Origin: Aquila chrysaetos chrysaetos
Taxonomy: Eukaryota > Chordata > Aves > Accipitriformes > Accipitridae
Direction of reading: 5' to 3'
Length of the DNA stretch: 64,000 nucleotides
Assembly (NCBI RefSeq): GCF_900496995.4
Contig: NC_044006.1
Location: forward strand, 33,107,120-33,171,119
Shown here: positions 51,501 through 64,000 of the stretch, piece by piece
Layout of the letters: every line of letters begins with the position of its first letter
Position numbering within the stretch: the stretch's first letter is position 1
Notes under the pieces: generated by a model
The model's database searches: none
What the model saw: only the letters and a program-made list of their open reading frames with translations
What the model was told of the DNA's origin: nothing
Made by a program: the position numbers and the translations under genes

Positions 51501-54500
51501 TCCTCTGAAATATAATGTACACGTGCTATGTATACAAGAAATGTGATTCTTAACTATTTTTACCTTCTTCCAAATTTCTATGTGCAAGATTAAAATTTAA
51601 CTTTAATTTATTTTGAAGATCCATAAACATTAAAGCACATTTTGGAGAAACTGTTCTCTCCATCACACTAAATCCAGAAAAGTCTTAAAACTGGTGTGCA
51701 GTGATTTTCCAAACATGAAAATAAGGACACAGTTTGGTTATCACAATCTAAGTGTTAGGCAGCAAGAATATGACACTACATGAAAAAAAAAGAAACAAAA
51801 CAACACTGCAATTTGATTACATTTCTAATCTACACAAAGATACACTGTAAGAATCAATAACTCGTGGCATATGAAGAATATAAAGCTTCCAAAACTTTGT
51901 TTTCTCCACTTCTGAAAGAGATAAAGAGGGTGTAATTTTTACAGTTGTATTCTTCCACCTTTCCCTTCTGCTTGTTTTTGAGAGGAGAAAGAAGCAGATA
52001 AAGCCAAGGAGGAGAACAGTCTGAATGGACTACATGGGTCATCAAGACCCATCCATGGTAGATGCTGCATTTTTTCTTCCAAGAAGCATAGTTAATGTCT
52101 CAGGGTACCTATGTTCATTACTAAGAAAGAAGCAAAGCAGGTAATATTGATCTCACACAACACTACAGAGAACAAACAAAACCAGTTTGTTCGGGTTTTG
52201 CATGTGAGAGAGAACAGGATATGAAGGGAGAATGGAAGTCTAAGAAGATAAGAAGATAAAAAGATAAAAAGGTATGAGGTTTTTTTTTAAAGTAAGTAAG
52301 ATCAATACTTTGTCCTTTACTTACTCACTACTTGGTCACAGCTATAGGAAGTTCATTCTTATTTAAAAAGAAAATCCCCCCAAACTCCACCCTGCTACTT
52401 GTCTAAGGCATATGAATTTGGCCATAAAATATACTTTTAGTTCACTGGTGCCGTGTTTAACTGGAATACCCATGACATGCTTTGCACTTAGTTACAATTG
52501 CAGGAATTGGTAACTCAGTTTAGATCAGGTCCTAATGTTGTACATGATCTGCTCCCTTCAGCTTCTGGCCCCATGTTTGCACTCCAGAGTGCCACACAAA
52601 TATCATAGCCCTTAACTCTGTTGCCCCAGTTGTCTCTAAATGTTGCCATACTGGTGCAGCTCCAACTTACTAATTGCCATGGTGTGACCCAGTGGATGCT
52701 AGGAATATATGGCAATTATTCTCTATTGAATTCACTAGTCACTAACTCTGACAGAATCTAAAAAAAAAAGAGCTGCAGCCCAAGAAGTTCAGAAGGCAGC
52801 GACACGGCAGGTTCAGGTGAACTTCTGTAAAGCACTGATTTTCAAACTCCAAATTTGATTGTCTAGAGTATTTGTTGTTGTTATTTTTAGCTGTATCCAC
52901 ATCAGCAATTCCCTCAGTGCACCAAAGCGTGGATCGACAGCTTGAAGTGGTTGGTATGGAAGCTGCTCACATCCATCGCCAGGACATTTGGTTCTGGCAG
53001 AGTTTACTTCAGACTTGGTGGAGCCTGGCCCACTGTCACAGGCTCCCGTGACACACAGGGTTCAAAACTTTCTGAAGGGAAGCCATTCCCCAAACACAAG
53101 CTTTCTCAACTGCATGCCCCTCCAGAGCACAGCATGCTGTGCTGTCATTTGTCAACATGTCAGTCTTCAGGTCACCACTTCCCACGCAACAAACCTTCTT
53201 ACAGTTTTCAGAGCAGGCTGAAGGGCATGCACGTCCGTCCTCCTGTCGTTCCTAAGTCCTTGCAACTTGAGGGCAATTGGAAAAGAGCCACTTACCCACC
53301 TTTCCACAAGGAACCATGGGCAGTGCCTCAGCACTCAGATGGAGTCCAAGGCCTGGCACTTGAAGTTTGATTCATACACTTATAAATAAGTGGGGTTTAT
53401 CTCACCTATATCAGTTGATCTAATAAGAGGTATTATGTCTATCCACAGATCTCACCTCTCTTGTTTTATCTGGGCATTACAATAATAAAATATCAAACTG
53501 TCAGTTTTAGGATAAGATGCCAACAACTGGCAGGTTCAGGTGAACTTCTGTAAAGCACTGATTTTCAAACTCCAAATTTGATTGTCTAGAGTATTTGTTG
53601 TTGTTATTTTTAGATTTCCTGTTCCAAAAAGACTCAATTACCCTGGAAAGCTACAAATCCCTGCAATATCTTGTCATGTAGAAAAGAAAAAAGCACACAA
53701 TTTTTGAGAAGTGCTGCTCTGGGAAATAACACTGTTGGGGAAGATGGAATGCAATGCAAGCTGATTGGGCCTTTACTGCCAATATATTACTCAAACCAAA
53801 TGGTTCATGCTAAATTACCATCTGCTTCTTAAATTCAAATTTACCAGATTTTAAAAGCTTCCATTGATTGTTTTAGCAAAGAACTTGCACTATTAAGGAG
53901 AGTCAGTTTTGAAGCACGTCCTTTGGGTTAATTTGCAGTAAAAGTAACTGCATCTTAAGCAATTTGGTAATGTGCTTAACCTGCAAAAAGTGAATTTATG
54001 ACAGAGAAGTCCAGATGTAATTTTGGATCCTGCATACAATAGGCACAGTTTGAGCTAACTGTCGCCTAAGGAGGCAGAGCAATAACTAGCAGAGACTGAA
54101 ATTCAGGATACTTCAGAGAATAGGAGGAAGGGGGGTATAAACTCACTCACTCAAAAAGGTGTGTATCACTCAAAAAGGTGTGTGTCATGCTCTCTTGAAT
54201 GAAGACATTAACAACATCTATCTGAAAAGAGATCCAACATTGCTCTTGGACAGCCAGGAGTGGCAGAGATCCAATTCAAAGGCTGTTCCCAACAGCATTT
54301 TTCATAGCTTAGGGCAAAATAAGCTGGAATGCAAACATCTTTTATTTATTTTGCATTTATTTTCTCTTCATATTATCCTTTACTATAATAGGAGACTACC
54401 TTTTGGACCTACATTTATGTAATCATATCTACAATATGTTTGGAACTCGGAGCAAGAAGTACACTCAATATGACATAGAAACAAATCAAACACTCCAGCT

Positions 54501-56021
54501 TGTCTACCACTAACAGGGGCAACTCATTTATGTGCAGCTGTTGTCTGATAATAGTTTTAAACTGATGAAAGAGAGGTAATGACTAAAGCTGTATCCAAAT
54601 GGATACAAAGATGCTTTCCCTTTAAATGTACTTAACTTACATCTAATGCAATGGGAAAAAAAAAAACCCCACACCTTTAAATGTACCCAGACACATTACT
54701 GCAGTAATTGAAACAATCCAACATTTCTATAGCAGTGTTACAGCCTTAATGGTAATTGCTGGTCATGAAACTTGAAAACAGAGAAGCTATCTGAACATAA
54801 TCCTGGTTGTTCTTATTAATAATTGCTATAGCTGGGTATTTATTACAGCAGCAAATGGGAAGATGAAAAGAAGAGTTCAATTTTAGTCACATACACAACA
54901 TAGCTGATAACAAGCTGTTTGCAAGACAGAAGTCAAATATATTATATCATAAAAATAACAGAATTCTAGTCAATAATATTTATGTAGCTAGTAAAAAAAA
55001 AAGAATGGTATCTCACTGTATTAGACAAATGCAAAGCTAAAATTCGTAATAATTCTTGGATGGTCACAAATAGCCAGTTGGCTGAGATGACAATGACTTT
55101 TAGGATCTATTACCCTGAACATCAGCCTGTTATGAAAATCATGTAAAAATATACTGTTGAGAGGTACAGCTAGCCAGGTTTGTTCAAACCACAAAAACTG
55201 GATCTGAATTTTAAGTGCCTGTGAAATTTTTCTGTAATTACATTAGCTGTTTATCTGATTTGCATTAAGTCTTGAGCTAAAAGCAAAGGATTACATGGCA
55301 CATATTTTACATATATACAACACTAATTCTCAGCACCATTTTCACAGTAGGGCATATATGGATTGTCAGACTGTTGCTACCTCTGAACCACCTTTGCTTT
55401 TGCTTTAGCAGAGGAAGACTCATGTTTTAAGAGCCAGGGCCCCACTTCCAATTCATGGTGTTGATTCAAGTAGGGATTTCTGCTGCTTAAGCCATATGGC
55501 CATGTCTGTTAGCTCAGAGGCAGCAACAGACTCATTCTTCATGGGATGTAATCACTACAGGGAGAAAAAGAGGCCACTGTGCATAAGTATCAGTCACATA
55601 CACTTTATTAAAAATCAAGTCACTACATCAACTGCTGAACAAAACAGTGAAACATCATAGGAATTGTTTTAAAAGTATCTGGGTAGTATGAAGGTTAAAC
55701 ACTGCAGGTATGCAGCCGCACAGTAATTAGGGAAAAATCTGCAAAAAGCACAAGTACAGTTGATTAACTACACCGACAGAATGCATCAATATTTTATTTG
55801 CTTCATAACTTGGCAAACCTGAAACAACAAAGAATGGGTGTATTTACCACTGTGGTCCATGGCACCTGGGGGATCCTGGTGTAGGTCATTGTCATGTAGA
55901 TGATCAGAAAGAAGACGGTGAGAACCCAGTAAAACACAGCCACAAACATCACCCAGCCAAAGGCTGGGTATAGAAAGTATTCTGTTCCAGCAATCAGGGT
56001 CCACACCAGCAGCCCCAGTAC
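48470..56021 (-). CDS. CMTM8: CMTM8, CKLF-like MARVEL transmembrane domain protein 8 (exons 2-4; exon 1 outside the window)
   Basis: Minus-strand exons 56021-55848, 51424-51308 and 48553-48470 join in frame into the last 124 residues plus stop. Human CMTM8 has 173, so about 49 N-terminal residues (exon 1) lie beyond position 64000. Hallmarks: VLGLLVWTLIAGTEYF and PAFGWVMFVAVFYWVLTVFF, then YTRIPQVPWTTV (exon 2), GLCFNGSAFVLYLIAAIVDA (exon 3), and the tail YAGNTYFSFISWRSRTLQ (exon 4). The protein has the four-span MARVEL fold; the exons here cover most of spans 1-4. In mammals CMTM8 is a plasma-membrane protein that promotes EGFR endocytosis, dampens its signalling and can induce apoptosis. 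Intron 1 exceeds 7.9 kb. The gene is in tandem with CMTM7, the order known in human. Confidence 0.96.
49325..49380. repeat. Two adjacent inverted repeats (double hairpin)
   Basis: First: CAGTGGTTAA (49325-49334), loop of 7, TTAATCACTG (49342-49351), with one G/T-type mismatch. Immediately next: CATTTTGAACAT (49352-49363), loop AGACA, ATGTTCAAAATG (49369-49380), a perfect 12-bp stem. They lie back to back without spacing in CMTM8 intron 3. They could be the remnant of a small DNA transposon or chance. Confidence 0.8.
49600..49739 (+). mobile_element. CR1 LINE 3'-end fragment
   Basis: The string GACCAGATGACCTCCAGAGG, then TCCCTTCCAGCC, ending ATGATTCT, is the CR1 3' UTR terminus in plus orientation, here antisense to CMTM8. 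Upstream, CAAGGCCCTGGTAGCCTGA also fits the CR1 3' UTR. The 5' boundary is uncertain by tens of bases. Confidence 0.9.
51308..51424 (-). CDS. CMTM8: CMTM8 coding exon 3
   Basis: This exon has 39 codons, from a TTTTCAATAG acceptor to a GTGAGT donor that begins at 51307, phase 0. It encodes GLCFNGSAFVLYLIAAIVDA (span 3), then SSVTEEPDSHNYNSWAASS. There is no internal ATG, so ATG-based ORF scans miss it. The VTEEPDSHNYNSW loop matches the human VSPERDSHNFNSW. Confidence 0.97.
52806..53613. repeat. Exact 85-bp direct repeats flanking a 638-bp segment
   Basis: Positions 52806-52890 and 53529-53613 are identical over 85 bases (start GGCAGGTTCAGGTGAACTTC, end TTGTTGTTGTTATTTTTAG). Sequence diverges at once on both sides of each copy, so this is not part of a longer tandem duplication. 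The segment between (52891-53528) is richer in G+C than its surroundings in its first 480 bases, contains a 142-codon plus-strand ORF (52942-53370), and ends with an AATAAA near 53483-53490 but no poly(A) tail. The identity points to a recent event. It could be an insertion with an unusually long target duplication, a templated repair insertion, or an assembly artefact. Confidence 0.9.
54147..54184. repeat. Two-copy 19-bp tandem repeat
   Basis: TCACTCAAAAAGGTGTGTA at 54147-54165 is repeated at 54166-54184 with one A/G change at the end. It lies within CMTM8 intron 2. Confidence 0.85.
55848..56021 (-). CDS. CMTM8: CMTM8 coding exon 2
   Basis: This exon has 58 codons, from a TTTTGCAG acceptor to a GTAAAT donor that begins at 55847, phase 0. 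It encodes membrane spans 1 and 2 and the conserved YTRIPQVPWTTV loop. Against human, the RV after EYF is LY and the I of IIYITMTY is M; otherwise it is essentially identical. Confidence 0.97.
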
Positions 56022-59000
56022 CTGCAAAAGTTATGGAGAAGAAAGAAAATGTTACACAGTCTTAGACCTCATACATTTGTTCTAGGTCAAGGAATGACAC
56101 CACTGCCATTCACATAACCATTTGATGAGCTGAGTTGGGATGCTACACTGACAGAATACTAATCTAACAAAAAAAGAAATATAAAACTGGTTTTGCTGTG
56201 GCAGGGTCACAAAGGGAAAGGCAGAATGAGGCATCTCGGTGTTGATTTAGCTCACCTTTAACTATTATGGAGCCATACTTGCAGCGGTTTTACAGCTAGC
56301 TCTCAAAAGGATTGCTTATTGTAGCCTACTAGCTTACGTGCATGAAGGTATATACCACTATTCTGCAGTCAGTGAAGTCACTTTAGAAACAGAAGCCTGT
56401 GAAGGACCACTGGGATCTTCAGCTCCCATCTGCCACAGTCACAAGTAACTGAGTAGTTGGGATCTAGTTCAAAATGGCCCATGCCTGCTCTGTGCACTGG
56501 CAGGCACCATAGACAGAAAACAACTCCTAGCACCTTAGTATAAAAGGTAGTTGTAAAACACCAACAGCCACCACCACTGTAACATACTGCTGGACCAGAG
56601 CAGATCAGGTTGGGAATGTCATTGTACTATATTCTGCAGTTCTTAAAACATCTCCCAAGTAACCTGACCCTAAGTAGTAGGCAAGAACTCACACTCAAGC
56701 AAAGTCCTCAGGCAAACCAGTCTGGGGAAAACAACTCCCTCCTGATCCTGAATCTGGCAATCTGTTCACATCTAAGACATGAAGAAATGCACAAACCAGA
56801 GACTTTAACATACTCTCTCCAGTTTTCTCTAGTGTTAGGTGATTTCCAATGCATTAAGAGGTATGAGGAGCAAACAAAACAGAAGTCAAGTCATATGCCA
56901 CAGGAAGAAAAGTTGTGTGCTTTGCAAGTTGTCCAGCAATTAGAAAAATCTTAACTATAAAAAGAAAGGGATATTTTATACCTCAAAAACAAACAAAAAA
57001 ACCCAGGCCCCATCACACACACACTTTATTGGAGTCAGATGTGGGAACTAAAATTCTTGTATTTGAAACAAGTCTCATCTCTTTCTGCTATCTGGACTAT
57101 GGTGAAACTGCCTAGCAGTGAGAAATAGAAGGAAGACAAAATTAAAGCAAATAGCAACACACCTATTTAACAGACAACAGCCATAGCTGGACAATCTAAA
57201 GAACCTTCTACCCCAATATTCTGTTTCCAGCAGTGGTTAATAACAGATGTCTGAAAAAATATATTAAGAATAGACCATGCAATTGTAATATTTCCTTGGA
57301 TTACCTTCTTCAGCTCTCAGGAATGTGCAGTGGAGGGACTTCCTGAGCCTATGGTGGTATCTTTGTAATCAATAGCCCCTGACAGAAGGTGGCAATTTTG
57401 CTATTGCTTCATTTGCACAAGAGCTAATGCTATTCCCATGCAAGTTGTTGGCCATGGTCCCATCTACTTTTCTATTGCAGAATTGAACACGTAAACTTTA
57501 CTGATAAATCTCTAAACATTAACAGTATAGTTTTGTCTTGTATATAAACAAAAGTTTATTGTAATCAGTTCCGCTAACTTTCAGCAGCTACCTACTATCT
57601 GTTTATTTTGTCTTCAATTCATGCTCCAAATTGCCACCCAAACTTAATTCAGCCCTCAATTTGTTGTCTTGTGTGATCACAGTATATTCCTGTATATTAT
57701 TTGTACATTCATCTACATCTGCACCATGCATACATAGAAGCACCGCACAAAAGCCTGTTCCACTACTTTTTTTGTGTGTCTTATAATAGAGAAGGCACAT
57801 AGTGGTCTTTTTAAGAGTATTTTTTCCACCGTTTTCAACAATTCAGCAATTTCTCTTCAATAGGAAGCCCTAGAACTTGCTCGGACTGGGATAAAAATTC
57901 CTACTTTCCGCAGCATACCAGGGGAGGGCAGCATTGCCTCACAAGACCAGTTCAAATAGCATTAACTGGGTAGGTTTAAAATATACACTATTCCTTAATG
58001 CAAAGTTATCGGTTCAGCAGTGCTTCCCATAGTTCATTTTAATTCTAGTTCCAACAACATTTTACTAATAGTAGCAATTCAGTTAATAATGCTTCAAATT
58101 GCACAAACTACCCATGATTAGATTAAAAACCAACTCCATTTTAGTGTAACAACTGCTTTAAGATTAAACAATCTTGATAGACTGTTTACCTAACAAAATA
58201 CCATTTTCCTAGGATACAAAGTTGCTTTTCATTGTGCCCATCCACTTTAATCCAAATTTAAATTCATCATGCAGAAATTATACCAATGAATAATTGGTCT
58301 CATGCTTGATAAATAATTACTGAACACAGATTTATCCTAGATCTGAATATCCAGTAAAATACCAAGAACAGAAACTTCAAAGATGAGACAAAGAAAACAA
58401 AGAAATTAAACATCATTAAACACTATAACCTACTGATAACAGTGTTGCTTTTTAGAAAGCTTTTAAAAATAGAAGTAGACTTTTTCCATAAGAAGCACAA
58501 GACTATGAAAAATGCTTAATATTAAATTCAACACAAATAAGATTGATAAGGACACCTCAGCTTATATAATGGATTATTTCTGGAAAGAGTAAAAACTTCA
58601 CAAGCAGCAAATTCTTAAAATTAAAAAGGAAAATTTTGAGCTTACATGAGACTTTAAGCAAGACTTTAACTAGAGCACTGGTATTCTAAATGGCCACTGT
58701 TTTTTTTCCAGTAATATTCTAACCTGGTGTTATCACCTCTCTTTCAAGATCATTTTAATATTTAAGTGGCTGTACATCTCATATGTATTCCAAAGAATTG
58801 CTTTTAGTGCATGTTTTTAGCTAGCCCATATCAATGGCAGAACAATTTATCTAAGTAATTGAGATGCACCACGGATGTTACAGATTTATATTCTTAACCA
58901 GTTCTTCGTTCATATGCATCGTAACTTTGATGGGTTGCATATTAGAGCGCATCTGACATTTTCAGTTAGATCCAGATACTCTTACTGCATATTACTGGAG

Positions 59001-62000
59001 CTGACAGGCTGAAATAGTATTTCAGATTTCTTGATTAGACCTGAAAAGGTCAGATCAGCTCATGGTCAACAATTCACTCTGTGTAGTTAAATGATATGGC
59101 AAAGGGTTTTACTGCATATGTAAACATGCACAATAAATTGATTTAAAGTTCACACTGGCCATCAGCATCTACAAAATACCTAAGGAGTCAAAGGAACATA
59201 GACATCTAGACAAGTCTTCTGTGATTAGCTTGTCTTCTCAGCATGTTAAATACTGAGATAGTTTCCGTCGTGTTAAAAGCCTGTCTCGTAACATTCTGAC
59301 TGTCCCTTGTATTACACATTTGCTGTTCAACAGATCAGTACAAACTGGATGACATTTGTGCATCTGCTGGAGCCGAGAATGCTGCTTTTCCTGCTGATTT
59401 GATAACAAACCTCCCCACTGGGAATAACTGGACTATATTGAAATGACATCTCAATGAGCATCTAGTGTACAGAATCTGGCAAGTGAGTGAGAGGTATGCA
59501 ACACCATAAAGCAAAGACCAGCAACTGCAATACCTGGGGAGTGCCCACAGTAATACAGTGTGCACAGAGAGTACACAGCTACTTTCACTGCTTCAGATCA
59601 GCTCAAAGACAAGGGAGAAAGCTCCACTCAGTAACTGGGAAAGACCTGTTTCTTGTTATAACCAAGTATGCTAAAGTGTATTGGTAATAGCTATATATTT
59701 GATTTTAATTTATGAGCAAGTCAGAATATGCTTATTTAGAATTACAGGAACATACTACAATCCTGCAAAAAATGACTCTGAGAAAGGGAGGAAAAAGCAT
59801 CAAGAAGACTGAAGAAAATAATGCATGTGGTAGTTGACGCAAGGGGATGCTGGGTCCTAAGACTATAAGGGCTCCACCAACTGGGTCCAGTTTTTCAAGT
59901 CAGATGGGAGATAGGGATTTCACTCAGTACATGATAAATGCAAGCTGTTTTCCCTTGTTTACTGCAGTCTCTGACTTCACATTGGACATCTATTTTGTGA
60001 CCATTTGGCTGCTGCTTGATCAGGTACCTCCATTACTACAATGCATTAATATGTCAAATGTACTAATGGATACTTCAGCAGTTGGCAGATACCATGAAAA
60101 GGAAATAACTTTGTAGCAAAGTCCAATATTATTGAGTGTGCAGGTTTAAAATTAGATGCTTAATTGCATATTCAAACCCTTAAATAAGAGCCATAATTTT
60201 TCCGCAGTGCCGAGAACCTCAAAAGTATTGGACTATTTAGTCACTTAAAAAAAAAATAGGGTTTTGTTGCCTAGTAGATGAGACACATCTTGTTTCAGGT
60301 TGCTGGTACAAGTCAGCAGGTATGAAAGCAGGTGTGAGCTTGAATCGGTGTATCCAGTTTTGCTTTTTGAAGCAGCTTAAAAACTGCAGAACTGAATTTG
60401 TACTTCCAAACTATATTTAAAAAGCCTATGATGCAGTAACTCCTCTCCAGTGACGCTACTGTTACAAATTCTGCAGCATTCATCTTGACTGGTTAACTCA
60501 GCAACACAGTTAAAAATGTTTATGCATCCCTTCCAAAAGAAAAAGAAGTATCATTGTGGCAGAACTGACAGGGAGAAAAAAAACAAGGCTCATCTAGTTT
60601 CATGAAATAAATTAAAAAAAAAAAAACAAAACAAACCTTATCTGGCATGTTTGCCTGAAGCTTTTCCTATTCTTTACCCTAGAAGTGGCTCCTAGGACCA
60701 TTTCAGTTCTCCGTATGCATAAGTACTGTAGGATTTATACAGAGTTGCTACTGGCACAGATGGAAATGATGGTAGGAGACTAGAAGAGTTGTGCATTTGC
60801 AGCAACAGTTGTCTCCTGTATTCAAGCCACCTAAACATGGACAGAATCCAGCAAGTAGAAAGCAAGACATCTTGCCTCTCCTTCCCAAGAAAGGAGGTTT
60901 ACAACTAGAAGAAAGAGACACCATTCTAAATTATTGCACATCATTATTTCACTGCTAAATCACAAGTTAGGAGCTACTGCAGCAGCAGCACAAGCAGCCT
61001 ATGAATGTCTCAACCTCCATCCTTTTCTTCCCTTGGCTACTCTCTGCAGGCAAAAAAACCCCAGGGAGTCTCCTGTGGGCAGGGAGACCATGAACATTTC
61101 TCATGCCTGCTCCCTAGTTTCTTATCTCACCTTTCATGACCCTTGGGAAGACAAGGTTGGAGATGCTTTTCATCAGGCACTAAGAGGGTAAGCAAGGATC
61201 CCTAAGGGCAGCCAAGACCAGCAGTTCAGCACTATAGGGGCTCCCCTTATTTGACGCTGATTAGTCAACCACCCCTTGGGTGTTTGTAAGCATTTGGTAA
61301 GATTAACAAATATCTTCCAAACCTGTTGTGACATGGATCACACACCAAAACACAGGGACTTATACAGTGAATCAAAGTGTCCGGGGGGGAGGGGAAAGTT
61401 ATTTAAAGAGGGGAAAAAAAGGCCATTCTTCCTCTATTGTTCCTGTAAGACATGCCCAGGACAGACAGTCGTAAGAACAAGCAGATTTAATTGTCTTATA
61501 TTTGACAGATACAGAACGATATTTTTTTTCTTCCAGCTATGGCTAAATGGAGTAAATGTTTGCACTGCGCTTAAATAATGTCTTTAAATCTGAGGGTTTG
61601 TGCTCTCGGACACGATCGATGAAGTAACATACAACAATTCCGCCTTCTGCCATTAGAGGGAGCACAATCACTGCTTTTCTTAGAAAAACGCTTTACAAGG
61701 GGGGCGCTTGGCACAGGCTTCAGATGCCCATCAGAAACATCAAAGGGGCAATTTGCATACATTGCCAAACCCCTGCAGATTGAAAGGGAAGGCTCGAAAT
61801 AAGCGATATATATACAGAAATATTTCACAAGGGTTATGCTAAGTTAGAGTGTCTGCACAAAGCAACTTTGATAGGTTCACTTCCATACTGGGTACAACAG
61901 CAACATCAAACGTAGGTTTATCCACAAACCACGCAAAATAAGGATCATTTATTTGTTTTACCTAAAGAACAAAACAAAACAAAACAAAAAACCCAAACAA

Positions 62001-64000
62001 AAAAAATCCCATGAAAACCAGACAAAACCAAAATAAAACCCCCAAACCCACAAAACTCTTCCCCACTATTTAGAAAATTGTATTTTAATGTCCATGGAGG
62101 AAAAATGCTTAAGAAAAAATAAGGTGAAAGCCTGTAAGTACTGGATAAATCAATCAAATATCAATCCAGACTAAAATACAAAATACAAAAATCTTGTCTG
62201 TGCTGCAGTCAGAGAAAAGGAGATGAACATGTTTTAAAACTTAGCTTTTAAAACTGGAAGGATTTAAACTTAAATAAAATTTGTTAACACTGAGTAAAGA
62301 CGCAAAGATGAGAAAATTCAAAAACATCTTTCAGCTACATTTTTAGAGATACAAGATCCTTGCTTAAGTGTCTTTGAAATTTCAAGGACCATGTTAATGT
62401 ACTCTGTAATAATCTAATCAATACATTGCCTTAGTCTATTGCTTCTCTTTCCCAAACATCTTTTTAACACAAAACATTACAATGAGTTGACATCAGCCAG
62501 TCGCTACCGTCCCCCTCCTTACTGACAATACTGTATACCGCTTTTCCTCCATAAGCATTTGGTGTCACCAGCAGTTGGAAGCATTTCTTTTGCTAAGAGC
62601 TCCTCGGTGAAGGAAAGCTTTGTGATTTATCCAGACTGTCTTCCAGTGAGACAGTCCCACAGAAGATAACTTGGGCTCTATATACACACAGGAAAAAAAT
62701 TCCTTTGAATTCTGCATGTTTTTGCAGGTTGTACACCAAATAAGAGAGAAGGCTAGTGTTTTTGCTGAGACTTTTCAGGGCTTTGCCTTCCTAGCAAAAT
62801 TTAAAAATCCACAGTGCTCCCAGAAACATGCCAGTGGTCATAATGGACATGCCAATGAAGTATTTTATCATTTATACAGTACAACTCTTAGTGTCAAACT
62901 GAGCAGCAGCTACAGATCTCAAGTTTCCTCTACCTTTGAAAACATTTCTATTTGTATAAAACTGTGCAAAATTCAGTCTCTTCTACTTTCACAGAATTTC
63001 TAAAGATTGTCTGAATACCTTTTAAATTATTTTCAAGTAACTAGTTTCAGCATTGAAATTTCCCACAAGTCTTCAAACTTTCTGTCATGCTCTTGGCTCC
63101 ATGGCAGCACCAGCAACCACCCCTCACTACAGACGAAATGCGAGGGCTCGAGATACTGGCAATACTAGCCATCACTTGAGAGAACTCCCCCACAGAGTTG
63201 TTTTTTACGGCAGATTTCCTAAGAGAGAAAACTACTAGAAGCAGCATGTGCCAAAATATGCTCCAGGGGTACATCTTCACTAAAGACTGAACTCTCTTAC
63301 TCAAGAGCTTAGTCCAAATCCTATTACAAACCACAGAGAAAAACCTCCTGATCCAGGCCTGAAATGGGTCAAGGCCCGCTAGCAGACATTTCATTCAATA
63401 GGGAGCACATCTATTCCGGAGTGAGAATTCAGACCAAGCCCTTCAACACCTGATGGACCTCCAGTGCCTTTCCCACAGCTCCATGGGGCAGGGAAGTCCT
63501 CTCCCACCTACCCCAATTCCCTAGGAAAGAGTCCAAGAGCGCCTTTGCCTAAAAAACCTGGGCACCAGACCTCCCCACACCTGAGCCAGTAAAGAAGAGC
63601 TAGTCCTGATGATCAGACTGTGACACTCATCATCCGGATCAGCCAGACAGAGAGGATGTACTGAATCAGCTGTGGCATGCATAAATAAGGGTATTGGCTT
63701 GCGCTTACAAAAGGATTCACACTGACCGGCAAAGCCAGCTTGCAGGAGTGCCCAAGAAACTATAAAGTCTCATTGGGAAGAGCAGAGAGAGGCAGGCAGG
63801 CAGTGGCTGGCATGCAAGCGGGAAGCTTATTTTTCTGATCAGAATGGGTATTGCAGTACGAATTGCTGCCTAGGCATAAAGACAATAGTACCTGAGCAAA
63901 ATGCAGTAGCACACCCCCATTTCATGTTACCTTAATGAGTCTACCGCCTAGTAAAATGAATAAATCACAAAGGTACTCCTTCTCTAGCCTCTACTGTTGA
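56022..64000 (-). other. CMTM8: CMTM8 intron 1 (partial)
   Basis: All sequence right of exon 2 to the window edge reads as intron: A/T-rich, no recognised exon and no promoter-like CpG island. It contains an A-rich (CAAAA)n-type tract at about 61962-62060. Chance ORFs reach 115 codons without recognisable content. Confidence 0.75.
61962..62060. repeat. A-rich (CAAAA)-type low-complexity tract
   Basis: Repeated CAAAA/ACCCAAA units over about 100 bases, nearly free of T. It may be an expanded retroposon tail, but no attached element is recognised. Confidence 0.75.

Larger units (their letters stand above)
51425..55847 (-). other. CMTM8: CMTM8 intron 2
   Basis: A 4.4-kb intron from a GTAAAT donor to a CAATAG acceptor. 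It carries an AGATAA-like microsatellite (52242-52270), the exact 85-bp direct repeat with its 638-bp insert, and a 19-bp tandem repeat. No exon is recognised. Confidence 0.85.

Noticed and set aside
52942-53370. 142-codon plus-strand ORF as a gene
   Set aside because: It has no recognisable domain and no splice or promoter context. The insert that holds it is reported as a repeat structure instead.
1-64000. CRISPR arrays, operons, tRNA or rRNA genes
   Set aside because: No spaced direct-repeat array, no ribosome-binding-site-led gene clusters and no cloverleaf or rRNA motifs were seen; the window is vertebrate.

Overview
This is ordinary vertebrate chromosomal DNA, almost certainly from a bird. 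Evidence: multi-exon genes with GT-AG introns, a 5'-truncated CR1 retrotransposon with the CR1 3' terminal signature, several avian-type retroviral LTRs in one orientation, compact introns and one strong CpG island. There is no operon, phage, CRISPR or other prokaryotic structure. Most of the roughly 140 ATG-initiated ORFs of at least 60 codons are chance openings.

Two genes of the chemokine-like-factor / MARVEL transmembrane family are supported at exon level, both on the minus strand. CMTM7 is complete: five coding exons (43910-43749, 20903-20730, 17879-17781, 16760-16679, 16319-16306), joining in frame to 176 codons, with every intron bounded by a GT donor and an AG acceptor. Its first exon lies in a CpG island at about 43.38-44.33 kb. 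CMTM8 lies upstream in tandem: coding exons 2, 3 and 4 (56021-55848, 51424-51308, 48553-48470) are present and give the last 124 residues. Exon 1, expected to hold about 50 residues, must lie beyond the right edge.

Layout. 1-4.64 kb: T-rich, non-coding, with plus-strand poly(A) signals; from conserved synteny I infer the 3' UTR of a convergent CMTM6. 4.64-14.38 kb: intergenic. 14.38-14.98 kb: a clean solo LTR with a perfect 5-bp target-site duplication. 16.3-43.9 kb: CMTM7, whose 22.8-kb intron 1 holds a CR1 copy (25.6-27.05 kb) and two more LTRs (28.36-29.39 and 30.16-30.73 kb). 43.9-48.5 kb: promoter and intergenic spacer. 48.5-64 kb: CMTM8, with a CR1 tail (about 49.6-49.74 kb), a double hairpin (49.33-49.38 kb) and an exact 85-bp direct repeat around a 638-bp segment (52.8-53.6 kb).

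Both genes encode four-pass MARVEL proteins of the plasma and endosomal membrane. In mammals both are linked to EGFR internalisation, and CMTM7 also to B-cell receptor signalling. I found no new multi-gene system. The items most worth a second look are the 85-bp repeat with its insert, the tiny terminal coding exon of CMTM7 with a read-through alternative, and the 21-base homopolymer just downstream of the CMTM7 stop.
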